DNA of 39,634 nt from an uncultured Bacilli bacterium (GTDB lineage Bacteria > Bacillota_I > Bacilli_A > RF39 > UBA660): assembly GCA_947522695.1 (NCBI GenBank), contig CANNTX010000003.1, forward strand, positions 1-39,634, written 5' to 3'. The translations under genes were made by a program, and so were the position numbers. A model generated the notes under the pieces. The model searched no databases. It had not been told where the DNA came from and saw only the letters and a list, made by a program, of their open reading frames with translations. The number at the start of each line of letters is the position of its first letter. The first letter of the stretch is position 1. Of this stretch, positions 8,361 to 15,733 are shown piece after piece.

Positions 8361-8389
8361 ATTGTAGCACAAAATAAATATTATTTCAA
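8361..8389 (-). promoter_or_regulatory. Antisense promoter facing the small peptide gene
   Basis: Read on the minus strand: TTGAAA (8389-8384), exactly 17 bases, TACAAT (8366-8361). These are the same two hexamers as in the promoter at 6260-6288. No gene follows on the minus strand, so its product should be an RNA. Confidence 0.7.
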
Positions 8390-8431
8390 TTGGTTATAAA
8401 ATTTGTTTTTATAAAAGTGTTAAAAAGAGTA

Positions 8432-8472
8432 TTGACTTTTTGCCTTGTTATTAATATTATGTTAATAACAAG
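8432..8472 (+). promoter_or_regulatory. Promoter with palindromic operator over the -10
   Basis: TTGACT (8432-8437), 17 bases, TATTAT (8455-8460). A perfect 11-base inverted repeat, CTTGTTATTAA (8444-8454) and TTAATAACAAG (8462-8472), is centred on the -10. A dimer bound there would block RNA polymerase, so this looks like a repressor operator. Confidence 0.75.
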
Positions 8473-8515
8473 AAAACATTCTTGTAGATAAAGAAAAGAG
8501 AAAGAGGAACTAAAA

Positions 8516-9112
8516 ATGAAAGAAAATTTAACCATTAAAGACAATCTATATTATTATGATTTAATATCAGAATTAAAAGATAAGGCAAATATTGAAAAAA
8601 TAAATGATTCTGAACAAAAAACAAGAATAGAAGAAAGAAGAAAGATAATCGAAACAAAAGATTCTAAAGGTAATTTAAAATATATAACTAGCCCTTTTGC
8701 ATCTGAATTATTATCTATTTGTAAATATATTTCTATACCATCTCAAAATGGTGCAATAATTACAACTTTAAATGATTTAGAAAATTATCAAAAAGAGGTT
8801 TTAGAAATTATAAATGAACTTGAAAAATTAAATAAAGAAAATAATACATTACTAAAACTTATAAATATAATTTCAAATATGGGATATATAGATTATTTTT
8901 CATTAGGAACTATTTCAGAACAAAGAGTATGTTTAACTAAAGAAAATAATAGCTATCAAGTATTTACAACAGAAAAAGGAATTATTTATGATATAAAAAT
9001 TTTTGAAAAATTAGAAGATGCCTGTATTTGTGTAATTAATGAGCTTTCCTATAGTGATAAAGAATTTAAAGAAAATGCTCTAAAATTTAAAAAGATTGTC
9101 AAAATTAAATGA
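8516..9112 (+). CDS. Hypothetical protein, 198 residues, tightly regulated
   Basis: I do not recognise the family. The protein is soluble, with no signal peptide or membrane span. Residues 1-60 are charged and probably helical. Residues 65-80 (SPFASELLSICKYI) are more conserved-looking. A coiled-coil-like stretch lies at about 90-115. The last 80 residues form an alpha/beta segment with YQVFTTEKG and LEDACICVINEL, a pattern loosely like small immunity-protein domains, but too weak to name. AAAGAGG lies 8 bases before the ATG. It is a single-gene unit: the operator-bearing promoter at 8432 and the terminator at 9109 flank it. A role in a toxin-immunity or stress response would be speculation. 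Confidence 0.75.
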   Translation: MKENLTIKDNLYYYDLISELKDKANIEKINDSEQKTRIEERRKIIETKDSKGNLKYITSPFASELLSICKYISIPSQNGAIITTLNDLENYQKEVLEIINELEKLNKENNTLLKLINIISNMGYIDYFSLGTISEQRVCLTKENNSYQVFTTEKGIIYDIKIFEKLEDACICVINELSYSDKEFKENALKFKKIVKIK

Positions 9113-9140
9113 CATAGAACTTATATCTATGTCATTTTTC
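9109..9140 (+). terminator. Terminator between convergent genes
   Basis: The perfect 10-base stem ATGACATAGA / TCTATGTCAT includes the TGA stop of the 198-residue gene, and five T follow. The convergent YjcZ-like gene ends just to the right, so it may act for both. Confidence 0.88.
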
Positions 9141-9160
9141 GTTATATTAAGTGATATCAA

Positions 9161-9349
9161 CTAATTGTTATTGTTGTTATTTCCCCAGCTCCAACCAGCA
9201 CCAATAATTATTACTAGTAAAATGAATAAAACAATCCATAAAGCAGCACCTAGTCCATATCCACCAGTTGTATTTCCTACATATCCGGTATTGCAGCAAG
9301 GATTAGAATAACCATAATTAGTACCACCATTATATCCATAATAATACAT
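9161..9349 (-). CDS. YjcZ-like tiny membrane protein
   Basis: A 62-residue protein. The first 32 residues are rich in Gly, Tyr and Asn with a CC pair (YYYGYNGGTNYGY). Next comes one membrane span of about 20 residues (AALWIVLFILLVIIIG), then GWSW and a run of six Asn. The small Gly/Tyr head with the FILLVIIIGAxW span matches the YjcZ/Tiny_TM family known from spore-forming Bacilli, where the function is poorly understood. AGGAGG lies 8 bases before the ATG on the minus strand, so the gene looks translated. A TATAAT occurs upstream (plus coordinates about 9374-9379). No sporulation gene is seen nearby. Confidence 0.75.
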   Translation of the reverse strand: MYYYGYNGGTNYGYSNPCCNTGYVGNTTGGYGLGAALWIVLFILLVIIIGAGWSWGNNNNNN

Positions 9350-9477
9350 ACTTATACCTCCTAACCGTATCTATTATAGTTTACGTTTATAGTCTGAAAT
9401 TTGTTAATAAAAAAGTTCAATATCTATTTTAATATTTAATTTAATAGTTTATAATGAGACATAAGGAGGATAATAAT

Positions 9478-10026
9478 ATGTTTGGTTATATAAAAGGAAC
9501 AATAAAAATAATAGAAAGTAATTATGTAATTATTGATAACAATGGAATTGGTTATATTATATATGTAGCTAATCCTTATAGTTATGAAATAGATAAAGAT
9601 TATACAATTTATACTTATACATTTATAAGTGAAAATGAAAATACATTATATGGATTTAAATCATTAGAAGAAAAAGCATTATTTTTAAAGTTAACTAGTG
9701 TAAAAGGATTAGGTCCTAAAACAGCGTTACCAATGCTTGCAACTGGAAGTATTTCTGGAATAAGTGATGCAATTGAAAGAGAAAATATCCTATATTTAAA
9801 GAAATTTCCTAAAGTAGGAGAGAAACTTGCCCGTCAAATGATTTTAGATTTGAAAGGAAAACTAGGAAATATTACAATTGAGAAAACTGAAGACGATGAA
9901 TTAGTAGAAGTTCTAGAGAGTTTGGGATATAAACCAGCTGACATTAAACATATTTTACCTAATATAAATAAAGAATTAAAACTAGAAGAACAAATAAAAG
10001 AAGCATTAAAATTAATGTTAAAATAA
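9478..10026 (+). CDS. ruvA: Holliday junction helicase subunit RuvA
   Basis: RuvA (182 residues) binds four-way DNA junctions and loads the RuvB motor for branch migration. The N-terminal OB-fold starts MFGYIKG. The helix-hairpin-helix region carries VKGLGPKTAL (about residues 76-85) and FPKVGEKLARQMILDLK (about 113-129). The C-terminal domain that touches RuvB is at about 140-182 (EVLESLGYKPADI). An in-frame ATG exists at 9454, but AAGGAGGA at 9463-9470 sets the start at 9478. ruvB follows after 13 bases, the standard pair. A TATAAT lies at 9450-9455 with a poor -35. Confidence 0.95.
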   Translation: MFGYIKGTIKIIESNYVIIDNNGIGYIIYVANPYSYEIDKDYTIYTYTFISENENTLYGFKSLEEKALFLKLTSVKGLGPKTALPMLATGSISGISDAIERENILYLKKFPKVGEKLARQMILDLKGKLGNITIEKTEDDELVEVLESLGYKPADIKHILPNINKELKLEEQIKEALKLMLK

Positions 10027-10039
10027 GGAGGATGATTAA

Positions 10040-11041
10040 GTGGAAAAAGAAAGAATTATAACTGGAGAAGAATTACAAGAAGATACATTTGATGACAACA
10101 TTAGACCACAGTCTTTAAATGAATACGTTGGGCAAACTGAAGTTAAAGAAAACATGCGTGTCTTTATTGAAGCAGCTAAATTAAGAAAAGAATCACTAGA
10201 TCACGTTTTACTATATGGTCCTCCTGGACTAGGTAAAACTACGCTTGCTCATATTATCGCTAATGAATTAGGAACTAATATTAAAACAACAACTGGTCCA
10301 GCTTTAGAAAAAAGTGGTGACCTAGCCGCAGTACTATCTAACTTAGAGCCCGGCGATGTTCTATTTATCGATGAAATACACCGTATTCCTAAGTTTATTG
10401 AAGAAATATTATATTCAGCTATGGAAGATTTTGAACTAGATATTGTTGTTGGACAAGAAGGTTCAACTAGAAGTATTAAAATCGATTTACCTCCATTTAC
10501 TTTAGTTGGAGCAACAACAAGAGCAGGAGATATTTCAGCACCATTAAGAGATCGTTTTGGAATTGTATCTAAATTAAATTATTATACTGAAGAAGAACTA
10601 AAAAATATTATTAAACGTACTAGTAGAGTATTAGGTATGGATATTGAAGATAATGCTGCTTTAGAACTTGCAAGAAGAAGCCGTAAGACACCACGTATTG
10701 CCAATCGTTTATTTAAAAGAGTAAGAGATTTTGCTTGTGTTAAAGGAGAAAGTTTAATAACTCTTGATACAACTAGAACATCACTTCAAAGATTAAAAGT
10801 AGATAAATATGGTTTAGATTCAATTGATATTGAGTACTTAGATGCTATCATCAACAAATTTAATGGTGGACCAGTAGGAGTTGAAACTATCTCAAGCGCT
10901 ATTGGCGAAGAACAATCAACTATAGAGGATGTAGTAGAGCCTTACTTAATGCAAGAAGGGTTTATAAAAAGAACTCCAAGAGGAAGAGTAGTAACTGAAA
11001 AGAGCTATGAACACTTAAATAATTTAAATGAATTAAATTAA
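10040..11041 (+). CDS. ruvB: Holliday junction helicase motor RuvB
   Basis: RuvB (333 residues) is the AAA+ hexameric motor that drives branch migration with RuvA. Visible motifs are Walker A GPPGLGKT from residue 60, Walker B FIDEIHR, sensor 1 GATTRAG, the arginine finger region SAPLRDRFG and the C-terminal winged helix ending GRVVTEKSYEHL. The length is normal. The start is GTG, with AAGGAGGAT 6-7 bases upstream. No ruvC is in the window, which fits Firmicutes that use RecU. Confidence 0.97.
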   Translation: MEKERIITGEELQEDTFDDNIRPQSLNEYVGQTEVKENMRVFIEAAKLRKESLDHVLLYGPPGLGKTTLAHIIANELGTNIKTTTGPALEKSGDLAAVLSNLEPGDVLFIDEIHRIPKFIEEILYSAMEDFELDIVVGQEGSTRSIKIDLPPFTLVGATTRAGDISAPLRDRFGIVSKLNYYTEEELKNIIKRTSRVLGMDIEDNAALELARRSRKTPRIANRLFKRVRDFACVKGESLITLDTTRTSLQRLKVDKYGLDSIDIEYLDAIINKFNGGPVGVETISSAIGEEQSTIEDVVEPYLMQEGFIKRTPRGRVVTEKSYEHLNNLNELN

Positions 11042-11093
11042 TGTATGTAAATAAGTATGAACAATATTTATTAATTTAATCATACATTTTTTT
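11040..11093 (+). terminator. Terminator of ruvAB
   Basis: AATGTATG (11040-11047) pairs with CATACATT (11081-11088), with a further TAAATA/TATTTA inside, and a run of seven T follows. The loop is longer than usual. Confidence 0.65.
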
Positions 11094-11121
11094 CTTATAT
11101 TTGAAAGAAAGGTGAAATAAT

Positions 11122-12081
11122 TTGAATCGAAGATTAAACAAATTACTAAAAGAATATGAAAAATACCAAGATAAAGTAATCGATTTAGCATGTAACAAAG
11201 CCTATTTAACAAAGGATAATCTAAAAGATTTAACCCAAAATATCTATCTGAATATCAAAAACAAGCAATATCAAGATATTGAAGATTTACTGAAATATAC
11301 TATTAACATTTTATTTAAATGTAAATATATTAAACTTTATAATGAAAAAGATTTCCTAAATCAAAATATATTTTATCTAAATTATTCAAATAATGACGAT
11401 TACTTAGTTTCTAATAATAGAGGACTAATTGACTATGAAGAATTACAAAAATTAATTATTTCTAAAAATCCTGATTATATTTTGATTGGATCAACATACT
11501 ACACCAGATTTATCGATTATAAGAAAATAAAAGAAATAGCAAATTTAATAAATGCTAAACTAATTGTTGATATATCAAATATATCCGGTTTAATTTTAAC
11601 TAACAAAGTTCCATCACCATTTGAATATACTGACTATATAATCTGCACTTTAAATAAACAATTACAAGGAACAAATGAAACTATTCTTTTATCAAACACC
11701 AATGAATTAACTTATGACTTATCTATAAACAGTACTATTAACACACTAAATACATTATTAAATGTAACAACAGATGAATATAAAGAACTTATAAATAACT
11801 GTTTAATTAATACAAAAGAATTACAAAAATCATTAGAAGAAGAAAACATTTCTTTATTAAGCCTAGGAACAGATAATAACTTATTAATTATAAATACTGA
11901 AATAAATTATCAAATTAAGTGTAAAGAAGCCTTTAATTTACTTCTTAAAAATGATATTATAATTAAAGAGAATAACTTAGGGATAATTTTAAACACTAGT
12001 AATATGACATTTAAAGGATATACTCCAAACGATTTCTATTTACTAGGTAAAAAAATAAATAAAATATTAAAGGAGAGATAA
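11122..12081 (+). CDS. Truncated, divergent serine hydroxymethyltransferase-like protein
   Basis: A 319-residue protein (SHMT is about 410). The middle part aligns with GlyA: GLIDYEELQKLI, then PDYILIGSTYYTRFIDYKKIKEIA, then VDISNISGL where GlyA has VDMAHIAGL, then LNKQLQGTN where GlyA has THKTLRGPR. The PLP-binding Asp and Lys therefore seem kept, but the stacking His is Asn in both motifs. The N-terminal third is shortened: LACNKAYLT is all that resembles LIASEN, and the YGGCEFVD and NVQPHSGSQAN loops are missing. TTG start after AAAGGTGAA. The next gene, thyA, starts 2 bases after its stop. SHMT makes the methylene-tetrahydrofolate that ThyA uses, so position and family fit, yet catalysis is doubtful. 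It may be a pseudoenzyme, or a decayed copy still in frame. Confidence 0.75.
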   Translation: MNRRLNKLLKEYEKYQDKVIDLACNKAYLTKDNLKDLTQNIYLNIKNKQYQDIEDLLKYTINILFKCKYIKLYNEKDFLNQNIFYLNYSNNDDYLVSNNRGLIDYEELQKLIISKNPDYILIGSTYYTRFIDYKKIKEIANLINAKLIVDISNISGLILTNKVPSPFEYTDYIICTLNKQLQGTNETILLSNTNELTYDLSINSTINTLNTLLNVTTDEYKELINNCLINTKELQKSLEEENISLLSLGTDNNLLIINTEINYQIKCKEAFNLLLKNDIIIKENNLGIILNTSNMTFKGYTPNDFYLLGKKINKILKER

Positions 12082-12083
12082 AT

Positions 12084-13169
12084 ATGTCAAAATGGGATGT
12101 AGAATACCTAAAACTATGTAAAAAAATATTAACAGAAGGAGTAGAAGTTGAAAATAGAACTGGCATAAACACCATGAAAATTTCTGACTATAACTTTAAC
12201 TTTGATTTAAAAGAAGAATTTCCTTTCTTAACTACAAAACAACTATATTATAAAGCAGCAATTAAAGAAATTCTTTGGATTTATAAAGGAATTAATGATG
12301 TTAGATGGCTTCAAGAAAGAAATGTTCATATTTGGGATGAATGGGAAGTAGAAGAAGATGGAATCTATCGTATTTATTATCCCGAAGGAAATGAACCATC
12401 AAATGCTCCTACTGAATTACCAGTTTATTATAATACTGGCATAACTGGTCCTGATGGGAAAGATATTTTAGAAAAAATGTATTACGATGAAAATGGTGAG
12501 TACCCTGAAAGTATTAAACCAGAAAATGCTAAACCATTAATGGCTAAAAGTACCAAAGAAGGAAAAGTTTTAAAATTTGCAAGATACTTTGGAAAAGATT
12601 ATGCAAACACAATTGGTCATGCTTATGGCTATTCAATTAATAAAAGAAATATTTTTAATCGAACAGTTAATTTAATAAACGCTGTTAAAAAAGATCCTAC
12701 AATATCAGATGGTAGAAGAATAATTATGGATTTATGGCAAGAAGATGATATTAAAGATGCTGTTTTAAAACCATGTGTATTTTGTTCAATATGGAATGTA
12801 TTAGATGGAAAACTAAACGCTAAAGTAGTTCAAAGAAGTTGTGATGTACCACTTGGTTTACCATTTAATGTGACTCAGTACTCATTCTTATTATATTTAC
12901 TTGCCAAGATTACAGATTTAGAACCAGGTAAAATAAACTATTCAATTGAAGATGCTCATATTTATGTAAATCAAATTGAGGGAATCAAAGAACAATTACA
13001 AAGACAAGAAGAAATAGAGAAGGGATTAAGAGAAGATTTAAAAGCCCCAGAATTAATACTTGATGAAAACATTAAATCAATAGACGATGTTGACGATAAA
13101 AAAGTTTCAAATGTAAAAGTATTAAATTATAAACATCATGGACCTATAAAATTTCCTCTAGCTCAATAA
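12084..13169 (+). CDS. thyA: Thymidylate synthase ThyA, long form
   Basis: ThyA methylates dUMP to dTMP using methylene-tetrahydrofolate. The 361 residues exceed the usual 264 because of an insert of about 80 residues between the N-terminal part (VHIWDEW, about 95) and GHAYGYS. The nucleophile is Cys231 in LKPCVFCS; the usual PCH is PCV here. QRSCDVPLGLPFN and the DAHIYVNQ dUMP-binding motif are intact. The C-terminus GPIKFPLAQ is only slightly changed from the usual IKAPVAV-type tail. It is in an operon with the SHMT-like gene (2 bases upstream) and folA (2 bases downstream), which together make the thymidylate cycle. Reading is sure; the effect of the Val after Cys231 is unknown. Confidence 0.95.
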   Translation: MSKWDVEYLKLCKKILTEGVEVENRTGINTMKISDYNFNFDLKEEFPFLTTKQLYYKAAIKEILWIYKGINDVRWLQERNVHIWDEWEVEEDGIYRIYYPEGNEPSNAPTELPVYYNTGITGPDGKDILEKMYYDENGEYPESIKPENAKPLMAKSTKEGKVLKFARYFGKDYANTIGHAYGYSINKRNIFNRTVNLINAVKKDPTISDGRRIIMDLWQEDDIKDAVLKPCVFCSIWNVLDGKLNAKVVQRSCDVPLGLPFNVTQYSFLLYLLAKITDLEPGKINYSIEDAHIYVNQIEGIKEQLQRQEEIEKGLREDLKAPELILDENIKSIDDVDDKKVSNVKVLNYKHHGPIKFPLAQ

Positions 13170-13171
13170 CT

Positions 13172-13651
13172 ATGGTATCAATTATAGCCGCTATCGGAAA
13201 AAATAACGAACTAGGTCTAAATAATAACTTAATATGGCATTTATCAGGTGATATGAAATTTTTTAAAACAATGACCACCGGCAAAACAGTAATTATGGGA
13301 AGAAAATGTTTTGAAAGCTTACCAAATATATTACCTAATCGTAAAAATATAATTATTACTAGTAATCCAAATTATAAAGCAAGTGGAGCAATCATAATTA
13401 ATTCAATTAAAGATGCAATAACTTATATTGAAAATAGTGAAGAAGATATCTTTATAATTGGTGGTGCTAAAATATATGAAGAATTTTTACCGTATGTAGA
13501 GAATATTTATTTGACTGAAATAGATGCCGAGTCTTTAGCCGATGTTTATTTTCCTAATTTTGATAAAAACAATTTTAATAAAGAAATACTTGCAACAAAT
13601 GAAGAAAAAGGTATAAAATATCAAATGTGTTTATATAGAAAAAGGTGTTAA
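13172..13651 (+). CDS. folA: Dihydrofolate reductase
   Basis: DHFR (159 residues) reduces the dihydrofolate left by ThyA back to tetrahydrofolate with NADPH. The N-terminus VSIIAAIGKNNELGLNNNLIWHL holds the Met20-type loop; the usual catalytic Asp of LPWxLPxD is Asp in LIWHLSGDMKFFK. TTGKTVIMGRKCFESLP is the NADPH site, and FIIGGAKIYEEFLPY the second dinucleotide motif. Length and order are typical. It starts 2 bases after thyA without a strong ribosome site, so translational coupling is likely. Confidence 0.95.
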   Translation: MVSIIAAIGKNNELGLNNNLIWHLSGDMKFFKTMTTGKTVIMGRKCFESLPNILPNRKNIIITSNPNYKASGAIIINSIKDAITYIENSEEDIFIIGGAKIYEEFLPYVENIYLTEIDAESLADVYFPNFDKNNFNKEILATNEEKGIKYQMCLYRKRC

Positions 13652-13654
13652 AAA

Positions 13655-14680
13655 ATGAAAACAGATGATTTTGATTATAACTTACCAGATGAACTTATTG
13701 CTCAAACTCCCCTTAAAGATCGTTCATCTTCAAGATTAATGATTATGGATAAAAAAACAGGAGAAATAGAACATAAACATTTTTATAATATAATTGATTA
13801 TTTAAATCCTGGTGATGCATTAGTTATTAATGATTCTAAAGTAATACCTGCAAGAATTATTGGAATTAAAGAAGAAACAGGAGCTGTAATTGAATTATTA
13901 CTTTTAAATGATCATGGAGAAGACGTTTGGGAATGTTTAGCTAAACCTCAAAAAAGATTAAAAGAAGGAACAATTATATCATTTGGCGATGGTTTATTAA
14001 AAGCAAAAGTATTAGAAATAAAAGAAGAAGGAATAACCCTTGTTAAACTAATATATAAAGGAATTTTACTTGAATTATTAGAAAAGCTAGGAACAATGCC
14101 TCTTCCACCATACATTCACGAAAAACTAGAAAATCAAAGTAGATATCAAACAGTTTATGCCAAAGATTATGGCTCAGCTGCTGCTCCAACTGCCGGACTT
14201 CATTTTACCCCTGAGTTATTAAAACAAATAGAGGATAAAGGAGTACATATTGTAAGGATAACCCTTCATGTTGGACTAGGAACATTTAGACCAGTTAACG
14301 TAGAAGATGTAACTAAACACGTTATGCATACTGAACATTATGTTATTAGCAAAGAAGCTGCTGATACTTTAAATAAGGTTAAGGAAAGTGGACATGACAT
14401 AATTGCCGTTGGTACAACCAGTGTTAGAACTTTAGAAACCAATTTATCTAGACATGATAAATTTACTCCTGAAGTATCATCAACCAATATCTTTATTTAT
14501 CCTGGTTTCAAGTTTAAAGCAATTGATCATTTAATAACTAACTTTCATTTACCAAAAAGTACATTAATTATGTTAGTATCCGCATTATCAACTAAAGAAA
14601 ATATTTTAAATGCTTATAATATTGCAGTTCAAGAAAAATATCGTTTCTTCTCATTTGGCGATGCTATGTATATTAAATAA
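13655..14680 (+). CDS. queA: tRNA preQ1-34 S-adenosylmethionine ribosyltransferase-isomerase QueA
   Basis: QueA (341 residues) moves the ribosyl part of S-adenosylmethionine to preQ1 in tRNA, giving epoxyqueuosine. Family marks include the start DFDYNLPDELIAQTPLKDR, GDALVINDSKVIPARI, YGSAAAPTAGLHF and NFHLPKSTLIMLVSAL. It starts 3 bases after folA within the thymidylate operon. queH, which completes the pathway, is about 20 kb to the right at 34376. No queuosine synthesis genes (queCDE) or preQ1 riboswitch are seen here, so preQ1 is probably imported or made elsewhere in the genome. Confidence 0.97.
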   Translation: MKTDDFDYNLPDELIAQTPLKDRSSSRLMIMDKKTGEIEHKHFYNIIDYLNPGDALVINDSKVIPARIIGIKEETGAVIELLLLNDHGEDVWECLAKPQKRLKEGTIISFGDGLLKAKVLEIKEEGITLVKLIYKGILLELLEKLGTMPLPPYIHEKLENQSRYQTVYAKDYGSAAAPTAGLHFTPELLKQIEDKGVHIVRITLHVGLGTFRPVNVEDVTKHVMHTEHYVISKEAADTLNKVKESGHDIIAVGTTSVRTLETNLSRHDKFTPEVSSTNIFIYPGFKFKAIDHLITNFHLPKSTLIMLVSALSTKENILNAYNIAVQEKYRFFSFGDAMYIK

Positions 14681-14689
14681 AGGAGATTT

Positions 14690-15361
14690 ATGAATAAAGG
14701 AAAATTAATAGTAGTAGAAGGTGCATGTGATGGTATTGGAAAATCTACTCAGTATGAATTACTTTACAAGAGTTTATTAGAAGAAAACTATGAAGTTTGT
14801 AGACATCACTTTCCTTCTTACGGCACTGTGGAAGCAGCACCAGTTGAAAAATTCTTAAGAGGCGAGTTAGGAAGCCCTAAAGATATATCACCATATCTAG
14901 TTAACAGTTTATATGCTGTAGATAGAGCTATAACATGGCAAACTTCCTTAAAACCAGAATATGAACAAGGAAAAATAATTTTATTGGATAGATATACAAC
15001 ATCAAGTTTAATTTATCAATCAGCAACAATTGAAGATATTGATGAAAGAAAAAAGTTTTTAGATTATATAACTGACTTTGAATATAATAAATTAGGTATT
15101 CAAAAACCAGATGCAGTAATATTCTTATTTGCACCATTTGAAATCGTAACTAAAATGCGTTTAGCAAGAAAACAAAATGATGGAATCGAAAATGATGTCT
15201 TTGAAAAAGACTTAGAATTAATGAAAAAAATTTATGAAAACGCTGTATTTGTAGCCAACTACTTATCATGGAATATCATTAATTGTGCCGAAGATAACGA
15301 AATGAAAAGCATAGAAGATATTCATAAAGATATAAAAAAATTAGTTAAAAAATTGAATTAA
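14690..15361 (+). CDS. tmk: Thymidylate kinase
   Basis: A 223-residue dTMP kinase converting dTMP to dTDP, the step after ThyA. The P-loop reads EGACDGIGKST (about residues 10-20), one residue longer than the common EGxDGxGKST. LLDRYTTSSLIYQSA holds the DRY motif. The lid region MRLARKQNDGIENDVFEKD is longer than in E. coli Tmk and more like viral or eukaryote-type relatives. AAAGGAG sits before the ATG. It is last in the operon; the operon has no obvious terminator before the promoter at 15409. Confidence 0.9.
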   Translation: MNKGKLIVVEGACDGIGKSTQYELLYKSLLEENYEVCRHHFPSYGTVEAAPVEKFLRGELGSPKDISPYLVNSLYAVDRAITWQTSLKPEYEQGKIILLDRYTTSSLIYQSATIEDIDERKKFLDYITDFEYNKLGIQKPDAVIFLFAPFEIVTKMRLARKQNDGIENDVFEKDLELMKKIYENAVFVANYLSWNIINCAEDNEMKSIEDIHKDIKKLVKKLN

Positions 15362-15408
15362 CAATATCTATTTACATATAATAATAGAGAATATACTTAA
15401 TATACATC

Positions 15409-15437
15409 TTGACATTTCGCTAATAAAATAGTATATT
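15409..15437 (+). promoter_or_regulatory. Strong promoter of the small RNA
   Basis: TTGACA (15409-15414), exactly 17 bases, TATATT (15432-15437). It is one of the best promoter matches in the window, and no reading frame with a ribosome site follows it. Confidence 0.8.
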
Positions 15438-15442
15438 TAAAG

Positions 15443-15545
15443 TGCATTTGAGAGTAAATGTTTCTCGCTTCCGGGTGGTTTGCGAGTAATAAATGATCCC
15501 GGTCGAAAATGTATTAAAACTTTACCAAATATGGTAGAGTTTTTT
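15443..15545 (+). ncRNA. Small structured RNA with a predicted pseudoknot, class unknown
   Basis: About 100 bases between a strong promoter and an intrinsic terminator. Visible pairing: a hairpin CATTT (15445-15449) with AAATG (15456-15460); a stem CTCGC (15464-15468) with GCGAG (15482-15486); and, from the loop of that stem, CCGGG (15471-15475) pairing with CCCGG (15498-15502), which makes an H-type pseudoknot. CATTT could instead pair with AAATG at about 15507-15511, closing the whole domain. G and C are concentrated in these stems within a very AT-rich background. It lacks the GGAAGGAAGCAGC core of SRP RNA and does not look like 6S, tmRNA, RNase P or a T-box. A riboswitch for the cysteine desulfurase gene is possible, but the terminator is about 190 bases before that gene. 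Confidence 0.65.
15517..15545 (+). terminator. Terminator of the small RNA
   Basis: The 11-base stem AAACTTTACCA / TGGTAGAGTTT contains one T-G pair, has a 4-base loop and is followed by a T-run. Confidence 0.88.
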
Positions 15546-15556
15546 ATTATATTTTA

Positions 15557-15603
15557 CAAAAGTGTGATAATTGTATAAAAAATTCGTGCAAAAGTGTGAT
15601 AAT
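15557..15603 (+). repeat. Two direct copies of a 15-mer in a gene-free stretch
   Basis: CAAAAGTGTGATAAT occurs at 15557-15571 and 15589-15603. The core AGTGTGATAA recurs at about 28168 upstream of the sortase gene. From here to 15733 I see only a TATAAT at 15704-15709 that may serve the cysteine desulfurase gene. Confidence 0.5.
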
Positions 15604-15733
15604 ACCTCATATTAAAATAATTATCAAAAAAATAAAACAAAATTTATGTTCAATTACAATTTATGAGCAAACAAACACCCTATTCAAAAATCTAATTTTA
15701 GTTTATAATTAACAAAGAAGCAGGTGATAAAAC

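Noticed and set aside
11122..12081. Simple call as glyA.
   Set aside because: Too short, with key loops and residues missing, so the enzyme name would overstate what can be seen.
15464..15510. GGGTGGTTTGCGAG looks like the T-box antiterminator motif GGGTGGNACCGCG.
   Set aside because: The rest of a T-box (stem I, specifier loop, matching terminator arm) is absent, and the pseudoknot pairing explains the same bases better.
15443..15545. Small SRP RNA (ffs).
   Set aside because: The conserved GGAAG...GCAGC core of the SRP Alu-less hairpin is not present.
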